Of a stretch of DNA of 64,000 nucleotides, positions 47,157 to 62,025 are shown piece after piece. The stretch is from assembly GCF_002803075.1 (NCBI RefSeq), contig NZ_NNBK01000010.1, forward strand, positions 146,184-210,183, given 5' to 3'. Positions within the stretch are counted from its first letter, which is position 1; every line of letters begins with the position of its first letter. Made by a program: the position numbers and the translations under genes. Under the pieces are notes generated by a model. The model was not told the DNA's origin. It made no database searches and worked only from the letters and a program-made list of their open reading frames with translations. This DNA comes from Streptomyces sp. CB01373. GTDB taxonomy: Bacteria > Actinomycetota > Actinomycetes > Streptomycetales > Streptomycetaceae.

Positions 47157-48550
47157 CTGGGGGTGCTTCCTTCCACCAGTTTCAGCAGCGTGGCCAGGTC
47201 TTCGGTCCGGGTGTCCGGGTTGAGCAGGGTGGCCTTGAGCCAGAGCCGGTCGTCGAGGCGGGCGCGGCCGAGGACGGCGCGGCCTTCGGTGAGGAGTGCG
47301 CGGCGGACGGTGGCGACGGCGTCGTCGGTGGCGCCGGCGGGCCGGAACAGGACGGTGCTGATGGTGGGCCGGTCGTGGAGCTCGAAGCCGGGGTGGTCGT
47401 GGATGAGGTCGGCGAACTCGCGGGCGCGGGCGCAGACCTGGTCGACGAGGGCGCCGAGGCCGCTGCGGCCGAGGGCCTTGAGGGTGACGGCGATCTTGAG
47501 GACGTCGGGGCGGCGGGTGGTGCGCAGGGAGCGGCCGAGCAGGTCGGGCAGGCCGGCCTCGGTGTCGTCGCCGGCGTTGAGGTAGTCGGCGCGCTGGTGC
47601 AGGACGGCGAGGTCGCGGGGGTGGCGGACGGCGAGGAGTCCGGCGGCGACCGGCTGCCAGCCGAGTTTGTGCAGGTCGAGGGTGACGGTGTGGGCGGCTT
47701 CGAGCCCGGTCAGCTTGTCGCGGTGGCGTTCGCTGAACAGCAGTCCCCCGCCGTGGGCGGCGTCGATGTGCAGCCGGGCGCCGTGGGCGGCGCACAGTCC
47801 GGCGATCTCGGGGAGGGGGTCGATGAGTCCGGCGTCGGTGGTGCCTGCGGTGGCGGCTACGACGACGGAGCCGCGGGAGCCGCGGGAGCCGCCGAGGCCG
47901 GTGAGGGCGCTGTGCAGGGCGGCGGGGTCGAGGGTGCCGGAGGGGGCGGGCACGATCACGGGTTCGGGCAGGCCGAGCAGCCAGGCGGCGCGGGGCAGGG
48001 AGTGGTGGGCGTTGGCGCCGCAGACCAGGCGGACGCCGCCGCCGTGGGACTCGCGGGCGAGCAGCAGGGCGAGCTGGTTGGACTCGGTGCCGCCGGTGGT
48101 GACGACGGAGTCGGCGAGGCCGGTCTCGTGGGCGAGTGTCCGGGTGACGAGGGCTTCGAGCTCGGAGGCGGCGGGTGCCTGGTCCCAGGAGTCCAGGGAG
48201 GGGTTGAGGGCGCTGACGGCGAGGTCGGCGGCGGTGGCCACGGCGAGGGGCGGGCAGTGCAGGTGGGCCGCGCAGAGGGGGTCGGCGGGGTCGGCGGCGC
48301 CTTCGGCGAGGGCGTGGACGAGGCCGCGCAGGGCGTCGGGGTCGCCGTGCTCGGGCAGGACGTCGCCCACGGCGTCGCGTATGCGGGCGGCGACGGCGTC
48401 GGGTCCGCCGGCGGGCAGGGGGCCGCCGCGGGCGTGGCGGCCGCTGTCGAGGGCGTCGAGCACGGTGTCGAGCAGGGGCCGCAACGCGTGCGGGCCGTCG
48501 GGACCGGAGGCGAGGCGGGCGGGGTGGTGCGGGGGCGGCGGGGTGCTCAT
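47153..48550 (-). CDS. desA: PLP-dependent decarboxylase (lysine decarboxylase, DesA-like)
   Basis: A 465-residue group II decarboxylase. VVTTGGTESNQLALLLARES and LHIDAAHGGGLLFS are the cofactor-binding segments; VTLDLHKLGWQP holds the PLP lysine. It should decarboxylate lysine to cadaverine, the first step of desferrioxamine-type siderophores. ATG 48550 is preceded by GGAGGAC on the minus strand. The start of a two-gene unit with the N-hydroxylase. The gene symbol is inferred from the pair, since the substrate cannot be proven from sequence. Confidence 0.86.
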   Translation of the reverse strand: MSTPPPPHHPARLASGPDGPHALRPLLDTVLDALDSGRHARGGPLPAGGPDAVAARIRDAVGDVLPEHGDPDALRGLVHALAEGAADPADPLCAAHLHCPPLAVATAADLAVSALNPSLDSWDQAPAASELEALVTRTLAHETGLADSVVTTGGTESNQLALLLARESHGGGVRLVCGANAHHSLPRAAWLLGLPEPVIVPAPSGTLDPAALHSALTGLGGSRGSRGSVVVAATAGTTDAGLIDPLPEIAGLCAAHGARLHIDAAHGGGLLFSERHRDKLTGLEAAHTVTLDLHKLGWQPVAAGLLAVRHPRDLAVLHQRADYLNAGDDTEAGLPDLLGRSLRTTRRPDVLKIAVTLKALGRSGLGALVDQVCARAREFADLIHDHPGFELHDRPTISTVLFRPAGATDDAVATVRRALLTEGRAVLGRARLDDRLWLKATLLNPDTRTEDLATLLKLVEGSTPR

Positions 48551-48613
48551 GGGACTGTCCTCCGTGGCGCGGGGGCAGGGAATTCCAGCTTGTAGGCAGT
48601 AAAGCCGGACGCG

Positions 48614-48643
48614 CCCGAAAGATCGACGATCGGAACCCGAAAG
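48614..48643 (-). promoter_or_regulatory. Candidate operator upstream of the siderophore-type pair
   Basis: Direct repeat CCCGAAAG at 48614-48621 and 48636-48643, 22 bp apart (about two helix turns), flanks the palindrome GATCGACGATC (48621-48631). It lies 64-93 bp upstream of the decarboxylase start. It does not resemble the iron-box consensus. Confidence 0.3.
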
Positions 48644-49110
48644 TGGGTACTGCCGTACGGGGAAAACGTGTTGGGGTCCCGTGGGCCTGTCCTCGGCCGG
48701 GGAAGTCGTCCCGGTGGTCCTCGGCCCGGCGCGCGAAGGGGCGGACGGGGGCCCGGTGATCTCCTCGACGGTGTGCGTGATCTCCGGGGTACGCCGACGG
48801 TGGACTCGAAGGTCTTCAGCAGGCCCAGGAGCGGGTGCGGCGGCAGGTGCGGGGAGAGCTCGGCGGCCCACGCGGCCGGCACCGGCGCCCGGAAGCCGCG
48901 TCCCGGCACCCCCACCGACCTACGGCCGCCCGCCCGGCACAGGCGCCTCCGTGCGCGACACGGCATCCCCGACGCCGCCCGCATCCAGCGGCCCGTCGCC
49001 CCGGCGACCGCAGGCGCCGCCCCGGGGCATCGGACGGCCGGTGGTGGCCGCGCCGCACACCCCGCCCGGCCGGCATCGGTGACTGGACGCCGCGTCCCGA
49101 CGTCACCGAC

Positions 49111-49170
49111 GACCGGCGGCGCCCGGCCGTGCGGGCGGACGACCGGCGGCGCCCGGCCGTGCGGGCGGAC
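49111..49170. repeat. 30-bp perfect tandem repeat, two copies plus a partial
   Basis: The 30-bp block at 49111-49140 recurs immediately at 49141-49170 and begins again with GACCGGCA at 49171. Confidence 0.88.
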
Positions 49171-49331
49171 GACCGGCACTGGCGCCTTCGCACTGCGCAC
49201 CGGTGCCGACATCGCCCGCGGCCGACGGCCCGCCGCCACTCCGGCGGCCGCAGGCAGCAGCCGGGGCCGACCGGGCGTCGGCGGCGACGCCGGCCGGGCC
49301 GGAGGACGGCGGGCGCGGGACGGGTTCCGGG

Positions 49332-51845
49332 TTACGCCTCGCGGACGCGCAGGGCGCGGGTCAGGTCGTCGAGCTGGTCGACGAGCTTGCGGCGCAGGGC
49401 CGGGGTCGGGTCGCCCTCGTCCAGGCAGGTTTCGCCCAGGCGCAGGTGGTCGGCGTCGATGGCGTGCACCGGGAACGCCCAGCGGCCGGCGGCCTCGGCG
49501 ATGGCGGGGCCGCGGCGCTCGGCGAGGGCGACCGCGTCCTGGTAGAAGCGGGCGACGTAGTCCCGTACGAGATCGGCCTGCTCGGGCTGCCAGAAGCCCT
49601 TCGCGGTGGCGGTGAACAGGTAGTTCGACAGGTCGGTGCGCTCGTCGGTGGCGAACATCGACTGCCAGGCGGCGCGCTTGGCCTCGGGGTCGGGCAGCGC
49701 GGCCCGGCAGCGGGCGGCACCCTCCTGCCCGGTGGCGGACGGGTCGCGGTCGAGTTCCCCGGCGATGGCGGCCTCGTCGACGGCGCCGAGGACGGCGAGG
49801 CGGCCCAGGACGCGCCAGCGCAGCTCGGGGTCGAGTTCGGGCCCGCCGGGGACGGTGCCGTCGGCGAACCAGGCGGCGATGGTGTCCGGCTGGGCGGCGA
49901 CGTCGATGGAGTGGCGCACGGCGATCAGCCGCAGGCCGGGGTTGTCGCCGTCCTCGGTGCGGCGGATGAGGTCGCGGCACAGGGCGCCGAGGGCGGCGAG
50001 GGCGGCGGGCCGCTGCTCGGGGTGGACGTACCGGTCGGCGATCTGCGCGGTGGCGAAGGCGAGGACGCCCTCGACGACGGCGAGGTCGGTCTCCTCGGGC
50101 AGGTGGGCGGAGGCGGTCGCCAGGTAGTCGGCGGGGGCGAGTTCGCCGTCGCGGACCATGTCGCGCAGCGCGTTCCACACCACGGCGCGGGTGAGCGCGT
50201 CGGGGATGCCGGACAGTCCGCGCAGGGCGGTCTCCAGGGAGGTCTCGTCCAGGCGGATCTTGGCGTAGGTCAGGTCCTGGTCGTTGGGCACGACCAGGGC
50301 GGGCCGGGTGCCGGGGCGGGGCAGGGCGGTGCCGTCCTGCGGGACGTCGGTGTCGTAGCGCTCCCGTACGACGAGGCTGCGGCCGTCGCCGAGGTCGTGG
50401 TCGTAGACGCCGACGGTGACGCGGTGCGGGCGGCTGCCGTCGCGGTCGAGGGCGAGGGTCCACTGGCCGGGCACGGCGTCGACGGACGCGGTGAGCGTGT
50501 CCACGCCGGTGGTGCGCAGCCAGGCCTCGGCCCAGGCGTGCACGTCGCGGTCGGTGGCGGAGGCGAGGGAGTCGATGAAGTCGGCGAGGGTGGCGTTGGC
50601 GAACCGGTGCCGCTTGAAGTGGGTGTTGATGCCGGCCAGGAAGTCCTTCTCGCCGAGCCAGGCGACAAGTTGCCGCAGGGCGGAGGCGCCCTTGGCGTAG
50701 GAGATGCCGTCGAAGTTGAGCAGCGCGGAGGCGGTGTCGTCGACGGCGTCGGGGGCGACGGGGTGGGTGGAGGGGCGCTGGTCGGCGTCGTAGCCCCAGG
50801 CCTTGCGGGCGACGCCGAAGTCGGTCCAGGTGTCGGTGAAGCGGGTGGCCTCGGCGGTGGTCTGGTAGCCCATGTACTCGGCGAAGGACTCGTTCAGCCA
50901 GATGTCGTCCCACCACTTGAGGGTGACGAGGTCGCCGAACCACATGTGGGCCATCTCGTGGGCGATGACCATGGCGCGGGTCTGCCGCTCGGTGTCGGTG
51001 ACGGCGGAGCGGTAGACGAACTCGTCGCGGAAGGTGACCAGGCCCGGGTTCTCCATGGCTCCCGCGTTGAACTCGGGCACGAAGGCCTGGTCGTAGGAGT
51101 CGAAGGGGTAGGGCTCGTCGAACTTCTCGTGGTAGCGGTCGAAGCAGCCGCGGGTGACGTCGAGGATCTCGTCGGCGTCGGCGTCGAGGTGGGGCGCCAG
51201 CGAGCGGCGGCAGTGGATGCCGAAGGGCAGGCCGCGGTGCTCGGTGCGTACGGAGTGCCAGGGGCCGGCGGCGACGGCGACGAGGTAGGTGGAGATCAGC
51301 GGGGTGGGCGCGGCCTTCCAGACGCCGTCGCCGGTGTGCTCGGTGACGCCGTTGGCGAGGACGGTCCAGCCGTCGGGGGCGGTGACGGTGAGGTCGAAGA
51401 CGGCCTTGAGGTCGGGCTGGTCGAAGGCCGCGAAGACGCGCTGGACGTCTTCCATGAACAGCTGGGTGTAGAGGTAGGTCTCGCCGTCGGTGGGGTCGGT
51501 GAAGCGGTGCATGCCCTCGCCGGTGCGGGAGTAGCGCATGGCGGCGTCGACGCGCAGTTCGTGCTCGCCGGGGGCGAGGTTCCTCAGCGGCAGGCGGTTG
51601 CCGGTGAGGTCCTGCGGGTCGAGGGGCTCTCCGTCGAGGGTGGCGGAGCGCAGCTCGGCGGGCTTGATCTCGACGAACGTGTCCGTGGTGTCCCGGCCTG
51701 CCCGTACGGTGAACCGGATCACGGTCCGGGAGTCGAAGGTGTCGTCCCCGCCGGTCAGGTCGAGGTCGACGCTGTAGCGGTGGACGTCGAGGAGCTTGGC
51801 ACGGGTTTGCGCTTCGTCGCGCGTGAGTACGGACATGGACGCCAT
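49332..51845 (-). CDS. pepN: Aminopeptidase N (M1 family)
   Basis: An 837-residue zinc aminopeptidase that releases N-terminal residues from peptides. NAGAMENPGLV is the exopeptidase motif and HEMAHMWFGDLVT with the later NESFAEY gives the HExxH-x18-E zinc site. The C-terminal ERAP1-like helical domain covers about residues 480-837 (SNYLFTATAKGFWQPEQADL near the end). Start at 51845 (or nearby ATG 51836). The gene lies between an empty region and the chorismate mutase-like gene on the same strand. Confidence 0.95.
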   Translation of the reverse strand: MASMSVLTRDEAQTRAKLLDVHRYSVDLDLTGGDDTFDSRTVIRFTVRAGRDTTDTFVEIKPAELRSATLDGEPLDPQDLTGNRLPLRNLAPGEHELRVDAAMRYSRTGEGMHRFTDPTDGETYLYTQLFMEDVQRVFAAFDQPDLKAVFDLTVTAPDGWTVLANGVTEHTGDGVWKAAPTPLISTYLVAVAAGPWHSVRTEHRGLPFGIHCRRSLAPHLDADADEILDVTRGCFDRYHEKFDEPYPFDSYDQAFVPEFNAGAMENPGLVTFRDEFVYRSAVTDTERQTRAMVIAHEMAHMWFGDLVTLKWWDDIWLNESFAEYMGYQTTAEATRFTDTWTDFGVARKAWGYDADQRPSTHPVAPDAVDDTASALLNFDGISYAKGASALRQLVAWLGEKDFLAGINTHFKRHRFANATLADFIDSLASATDRDVHAWAEAWLRTTGVDTLTASVDAVPGQWTLALDRDGSRPHRVTVGVYDHDLGDGRSLVVRERYDTDVPQDGTALPRPGTRPALVVPNDQDLTYAKIRLDETSLETALRGLSGIPDALTRAVVWNALRDMVRDGELAPADYLATASAHLPEETDLAVVEGVLAFATAQIADRYVHPEQRPAALAALGALCRDLIRRTEDGDNPGLRLIAVRHSIDVAAQPDTIAAWFADGTVPGGPELDPELRWRVLGRLAVLGAVDEAAIAGELDRDPSATGQEGAARCRAALPDPEAKRAAWQSMFATDERTDLSNYLFTATAKGFWQPEQADLVRDYVARFYQDAVALAERRGPAIAEAAGRWAFPVHAIDADHLRLGETCLDEGDPTPALRRKLVDQLDDLTRALRVREA

Positions 51846-51953
51846 GCTGCCTGATGGCCGGTGCCGGGCACGAGGGGGTATCGCCGACGGACTCGGGACT
51901 TTACGGCCCTCGGGGGGCGCGTTGGGCGGCGCGCGGGGCCCGGGGGGCCGGCG

Positions 51954-52301
51954 TCAGGTCGCCGGGATCTCGCCGTTGCCCGCGTCCTCGGCGATGCGCT
52001 CGTGGTGGCGGATGACCTCCGCGATGATGAAGTTCAGGAATTTCTCGGCGAACGCCGGGTCCAGTTTGGCGTCCTCGGCGAGGGCGCGCAGCCGGGCGAT
52101 CTGCCGGGCCTCGCGGCCCGGGTCGGCGGGCGGCAGCTGGTGGGCGGCCTTGAGGTGGCCGACCTGCTGGGTCGCCTTGAACCGCTCGGCGAGCATGTGG
52201 ACGACGGCCGCGTCGATGTTGTCGATGCTGTCGCGCAGCCGCGCGAGCTCCTCCTGGACGGCGGGGACGGCGTCACCGGTACCGGTGTTGCTGGTGGTCA
52301 T
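51954..52301 (-). CDS. Chorismate mutase type II (AroQ-like) domain protein
   Basis: A 115-residue all-helical protein. LARLRDSIDNIDAAVVHMLAERFKAT then VGHLKAAHQLPPADPGREARQIARLR are the AroQ helices with the basic active-site residues (R, K, R). It would convert chorismate to prephenate for Phe/Tyr synthesis, although some relatives serve pathway-specific roles. The ATG at 52301 starts the family N-terminus. Confidence 0.88.
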   Translation of the reverse strand: MTTSNTGTGDAVPAVQEELARLRDSIDNIDAAVVHMLAERFKATQQVGHLKAAHQLPPADPGREARQIARLRALAEDAKLDPAFAEKFLNFIIAEVIRHHERIAEDAGNGEIPAT

Positions 52302-52472
52302 GGGCGCCCACCCTACGGTGTGGGCGGTGCTCGGACGGTGAGCGTCCGACGGGTGGTACGGCGGGTGACGCACGGAGGCGGCGGGCGCGACGAGGGTGCG
52401 GGCACGGGGCGGAACGAGGGCTCCCGCGCATAAAGTGGGAGAGGGTTCAGGGCCGTCTTTGGGGGTTCGGAC

Positions 52473-53372
52473 GTGGCGAACGGCGGACCGGTGGTGCACG
52501 GCTACCCGCATCTGGAGACGGTGCGGGCGGCGATCACCGCGCTCTACAAGCGGCTCACGTACGGCACGGTGCAGACGTTCGCGGCCAGCGTGGCGCCGGC
52601 CGACGTCGCCTTCTGCGACACCGACGACCTGCATCTGGGGGCCCAGCGCGTGGCCCGCGAGCTGGTCGGCCACTACCGGCTGCCGGACGCCCGCATGATC
52701 GTCAGCTTCCGTGAGATGACGCACGCTGCGAGCGTCGAGCTGGCGGACGGCCCCGAGTACTTCGTGGAGCTGAACGACCGTTTCCGCACCCACCGCCGGG
52801 ACATCGGCGCGGCCCTCGCCCACGAGGTGGCCCACGTCTACCTGCACCGCCTGGACCTGTCCTTCCCCGGCACCCGCGACAACGAGATCCTCACGGACAC
52901 GGTGGCGGCGTATCTGGGCGCGGGCTGGCTGCTTCTCGACGCCTTCCGGGAGGACGGTGTGTCGTCGCAGAAGCTCGGCTACCTCACTCCGGAGGAGTTC
53001 GGCTATGTGCTGGCCAAGCGGGCGCTGGTGTTCGGCGAGGATCCTTCGACGTGGTTCACCAGCCCGCAGGGCTACGAGGCGTACGTCGAGGGCATGGCCC
53101 GGGCCCGCCGTGACGAGCAGCAGCCGCCGCTGACGGCGGCGGGCTGGGCGGGCCGCCGCCGGTACGCCCGCGACCGCCGGCACGCCCAGGACCACGGCCG
53201 GGAGCCCCTTCCGCAGGCGGAAGCGCCGTACTCGTTCAGCTCCGGGGGCCGCGAGCCGCTGCGGGTGTCCTTCTCCTGTCCCACCTGCCACCAGCGCATC
53301 AGGGTCCCGGTCGGGGGCCGCATGCGCGCCCGGTGCGCCCTGTGCCGCACGGTTCTGGAGTGCGACACCTGA
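52473..53372 (+). CDS. Zincin-like putative metallopeptidase with C-terminal zinc ribbon
   Basis: A 299-residue protein. HEVAHVYLH (about residue 116) fits a HExxH zinc motif, followed by an acidic EILTDTVAAYLGAGWLL, which offers the third ligand. The last about 40 residues hold CPTCHQ...CALC, a zinc ribbon similar to RNA-polymerase or regulator domains. The middle (RRRYARDRRHAQDHGREP) is basic. No signal peptide, so it should act inside the cell. Conserved-looking but unassigned. GTG start has no strong ribosome site. Confidence 0.8.
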   Translation: MANGGPVVHGYPHLETVRAAITALYKRLTYGTVQTFAASVAPADVAFCDTDDLHLGAQRVARELVGHYRLPDARMIVSFREMTHAASVELADGPEYFVELNDRFRTHRRDIGAALAHEVAHVYLHRLDLSFPGTRDNEILTDTVAAYLGAGWLLLDAFREDGVSSQKLGYLTPEEFGYVLAKRALVFGEDPSTWFTSPQGYEAYVEGMARARRDEQQPPLTAAGWAGRRRYARDRRHAQDHGREPLPQAEAPYSFSSGGREPLRVSFSCPTCHQRIRVPVGGRMRARCALCRTVLECDT

Positions 53373-53515
53373 GCCGGTCCTGACGCTGCTCCGAGCCCTT
53401 CGCGATTCCGGGATCACTGGCCCCACCTTCACCATCCGTCACAGCAGTTCGCTATTTTGTTCGCTGCCGTCCCCACCGGCTCAGCCTTGTCCCCGCGTTC
53501 AACGAGGAGCCGGCC

Positions 53516-54436
53516 GTGGATGCCGAGTCCGCAGTCACCACCTGCTACCGCCACAGCAGGGTGGAGTGCCATGTCCGCTGCGTCCGCTGCGACCGGTACA
53601 TCTGCCCGGACTGCATGCGGGAGGCCTCCGTCGGCCACCAGTGCGTGGAGTGCGTGAAGGAGGGCGCCCGGTCGGTGCGGCAGGCGCGGACGGCGTTCGG
53701 CGGCCGGATCAACGCGGTGCCGGTCGTGACCTACGTCCTCATGGGGCTCAACATCCTCGCCTACCTGGGCGAGTTGGTGCGCCCTGCGCTCGTGGACCGG
53801 TTCGGGATGCTCGGGCGCGGTCTGGCGGGGACCGACGGCGTGCACTACCTGTGGGACTACCCGTACGGCTCCGACGTGCACGCGGAGGGTCTGGTCGGCG
53901 GCGAGTGGTACCGGCTGCTGACCGGCGCGTTCCTGCACATGCCGGCTACCGAGGGGACGTTCGGCATCCTGCACATCGTGATGAACATGGCGGCGCTGTG
54001 GAGTACCGGCCGGGTGGTCGAGGCGCAGTTGGGCCGCGCCCGCTACCTCGCCCTGTACCTGCTGTCGGCGCTCGGCGGCTCGGTCCTGGTCCTGCTGATC
54101 GACCCGGACGCGCTGACGGTCGGCGCGTCCGGCGCGATCTTCGGTCTCGGCGCCGCGTACTACGTCATGGCCCGCCGGCTGGGCTACGACATGAACGCCG
54201 TCAACCGGTACATCGGGGGCCTGCTGATGTGGCTGGTGGTCTCGGCCGCGCTCACGTCCTGGCAGGCGCACCTGGGCGGTCTGCTGACGGGCGGCCTGGT
54301 GACCATGGCGTACGCGTACGCCCCGCGCGGAGGCCGTCGCACCCTGGTCCAGGCGGGCGCGTGCGTGGCCCTGCTGGTCCTGCTCGTGGCGCTTGCCTGG
54401 GCGAAGGTCTCGGAACTGTCGGGAGGGGCGGCCTGA
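53516..54436 (+). CDS. Rhomboid intramembrane serine protease with N-terminal zinc-binding segment
   Basis: A 306-residue membrane protease. The first about 45 residues carry a Cys/His array (CYRHSRVECHVRCVRCDRYI then CPDCMRE, CVEC), a B-box/treble-clef-like zinc site common in actinobacterial rhomboids. Six or so helices follow with FGILHIVMNMAALW (oxyanion His/Asn), GASGAIFG (nucleophile Ser) and SWQAHLGGLLTG (catalytic His). GTG 53516 starts the zinc array. It would cut membrane-tethered substrates; none is evident nearby. Confidence 0.93.
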   Translation: MDAESAVTTCYRHSRVECHVRCVRCDRYICPDCMREASVGHQCVECVKEGARSVRQARTAFGGRINAVPVVTYVLMGLNILAYLGELVRPALVDRFGMLGRGLAGTDGVHYLWDYPYGSDVHAEGLVGGEWYRLLTGAFLHMPATEGTFGILHIVMNMAALWSTGRVVEAQLGRARYLALYLLSALGGSVLVLLIDPDALTVGASGAIFGLGAAYYVMARRLGYDMNAVNRYIGGLLMWLVVSAALTSWQAHLGGLLTGGLVTMAYAYAPRGGRRTLVQAGACVALLVLLVALAWAKVSELSGGAA

Positions 54437-54459
54437 CCAGGGCCGTACGGGTGTCTGTC

Positions 54460-55365
54460 ATGAGACGTTCTGGAATATTGCTTTTCGCGGCCGCTCCGGT
54501 TCTCGTGCTGGCGGTACTGCTCGCCTTCGATCCGCGGGACCCTGAGCCGTCCCCGGCGAAGCGGCACTCGGCCGCGGACGAGTCCCGCGAGGACACCAGG
54601 AGGCGGGCCGAACGGCTGGAGAAGCTCCAGGACGACAAGGTGGTCGCCGAGGCGCCGCCGGGTTTGGCCGCGCCCGCGAAGAAGGAACTCGCCCAGCAGC
54701 TCGTGGCGAGCGCCGAGAACGCCACGCTCGACTGGCGCGGCACCTACGGCCACATCGAGGACGTCGGCGTCGGCGACGGCTACACCGCGGGGATCATCGG
54801 CTACTGCACCGGCACCCACGACCTGCTCACCCTGGTCGAGCGCTACACCAGGGCCCACCCGGACAACGGCCTCGCCCCGTATCTGCCCGCGCTGCGCGAG
54901 GTCGACGGCACCGACTCCCACGATGGCCTGGACCCGGGCTTCACCGCGGCCTGGAAGGCGGAGTCGGAGCGTCCGGCCTTCCGCAAGGCGCAGGAGCGGG
55001 AGCGCGACCGCTCCTACTTCGACCCGGCCGTACGTCTCGCCAAGCTCGACGGCCTGGGCACACTGGGCCAGTTCATCTACTACGACGCGATGGTCTTCCA
55101 CGGCCCCGGCGTCGACGAGGACGGCTTCTACGCCCTGCGCGAGCGTGCCCTGAAGGAGGCCGACACCCCGGCGGCGGGCGGCCGGGAGAAGACCTATCTC
55201 GACATCTTCCTCGGCATGCGCCGCGAGGCCATGGAGGCCCGCGGGACGAACCGTGACACCAGCCGTATCGACACCGCCCAGCGGCAGTTCCTGTACGACG
55301 GGAACATGGATCTGAAGACGCCGCTGGTGTGGAAGGTGTACGGGGAGACCTACAAGGTTCCCTGA
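54460..55365 (+). CDS. csn: GH46 chitosanase
   Basis: A 301-residue secreted endo-chitosanase. N-terminal signal/anchor (RRSGILLFAAAPVLVLAVLLA) and about 45 disordered residues precede the catalytic domain (about 85-300). SAENATLDWRGTYGHIEDVG has the general-acid Glu; the catalytic Asp follows in the GDGYTAGIIGYCTGTHD block. FIYYDAMVFHGPGVD and DGNMDLKTPLVWKVYG are also GH46 marks. ATG 54460 is chosen over GTG 54451. It breaks chitosan for carbon and nitrogen, close to the glutamate synthase genes. Confidence 0.93.
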   Translation: MRRSGILLFAAAPVLVLAVLLAFDPRDPEPSPAKRHSAADESREDTRRRAERLEKLQDDKVVAEAPPGLAAPAKKELAQQLVASAENATLDWRGTYGHIEDVGVGDGYTAGIIGYCTGTHDLLTLVERYTRAHPDNGLAPYLPALREVDGTDSHDGLDPGFTAAWKAESERPAFRKAQERERDRSYFDPAVRLAKLDGLGTLGQFIYYDAMVFHGPGVDEDGFYALRERALKEADTPAAGGREKTYLDIFLGMRREAMEARGTNRDTSRIDTAQRQFLYDGNMDLKTPLVWKVYGETYKVP

Positions 55366-55413
55366 GTCCTCGAGACTTGGACCTTGGGCCTTGGAGCTCC
55401 GGGACAAGCAGCA

Positions 55414-55482
55414 GCGCCTGCCCTGTGTCCGGTCGGGGACTGGGCAGGCGCCGCCTCGGGGGGTCTGGGGGTTTCCCCCAGA
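55414..55482. terminator. Two hairpins between csn and gltD
   Basis: A 10-bp stem GCGCCTGCCC/GGGCAGGCGC (55414-55423/55442-55451, 18-nt loop), then an 8-bp stem TCTGGGGG/CCCCCAGA (55464-55471/55475-55482). They sit in the gap between convergent genes. Confidence 0.7.
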
Positions 55483-55546
55483 TATCCCGCCCACACGCCT
55501 TTGTGCGGGACGTACGTGAGTGACCGTCAGGTCACAGTCCTGGCCG

Positions 55547-61619
<6,073 letters not shown>

Positions 61620-61979
61620 GTGGCTGGGGGTCCCTCCCAGGCCTTTCAGGCTCTGGGGGAGGAGTGCCGAGGGACGACGTTGGCCCTCTGCCGGAAATGC
61701 GAGATTTCGTGCAGATTACATGATGGAGGGTTTCTCAAGAATCGGAAACCGCGTTCCAGCATGCGGGCACCTCGGGCTGACGGCGGGGGTACCGCGCCCG
61801 GCGGTGAAGGCTGTGGGGGCGGCGGACGAGATCGGTCGGATCGGTGTCCGTCGGCCCGGGGAGGAACAGGGAGGGCGACGTCGCCCGGCCCTGCGCATGC
61901 GCGACAGGCCTCGTTGCCTGCGGGTGCCTACGGCTCATGCCCCGTGGTCGCACGGCCGAAACCAGCGGATGAGCGGGTA
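61620..61979. promoter_or_regulatory. Region upstream of gltB
   Basis: About 360 bp between gltB and the terminator of the VIT gene, without a convincing gene. It must contain the gltBD promoter. I could not recognise a GlnR-type site or other operator. Confidence 0.4.
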
Positions 61980-62025
61980 ATGACGCACTTGTGCGACTGA
62001 CAGCGCACAGGTTCCGGTGCGTCAT
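61980..62025. terminator. Nested hairpin overlapping the VIT stop codon
   Basis: Outer 9-bp stem ATGACGCAC/GTGCGTCAT (61980-61988/62017-62025) encloses a TGTGCG/CGCACA stem (61990-61995/62004-62009). It includes the stop codon of the transporter gene at 62022-62024. Confidence 0.65.

Larger units (their letters stand above)
48551..49331. other. Gene-free region upstream of the decarboxylase
   Basis: 781 bp between two minus-strand genes. Open frames on both strands are Arg/Pro-rich with no recognisable domain. It includes a candidate operator close to the decarboxylase and a 30-bp tandem repeat. No transcript can be inferred. Confidence 0.6.

Noticed and set aside
48551..48720. Iron box upstream of the decarboxylase gene
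   Set aside because: No sequence close to TTAGGTTAGGCTAACCTAA is present on either strand.
48668..49615. Plus-strand 315-codon open frame over the gene-free region
   Set aside because: The product is Arg/Gly/Pro-rich, and its second half is the reverse of pepN; no supporting ribosome site.
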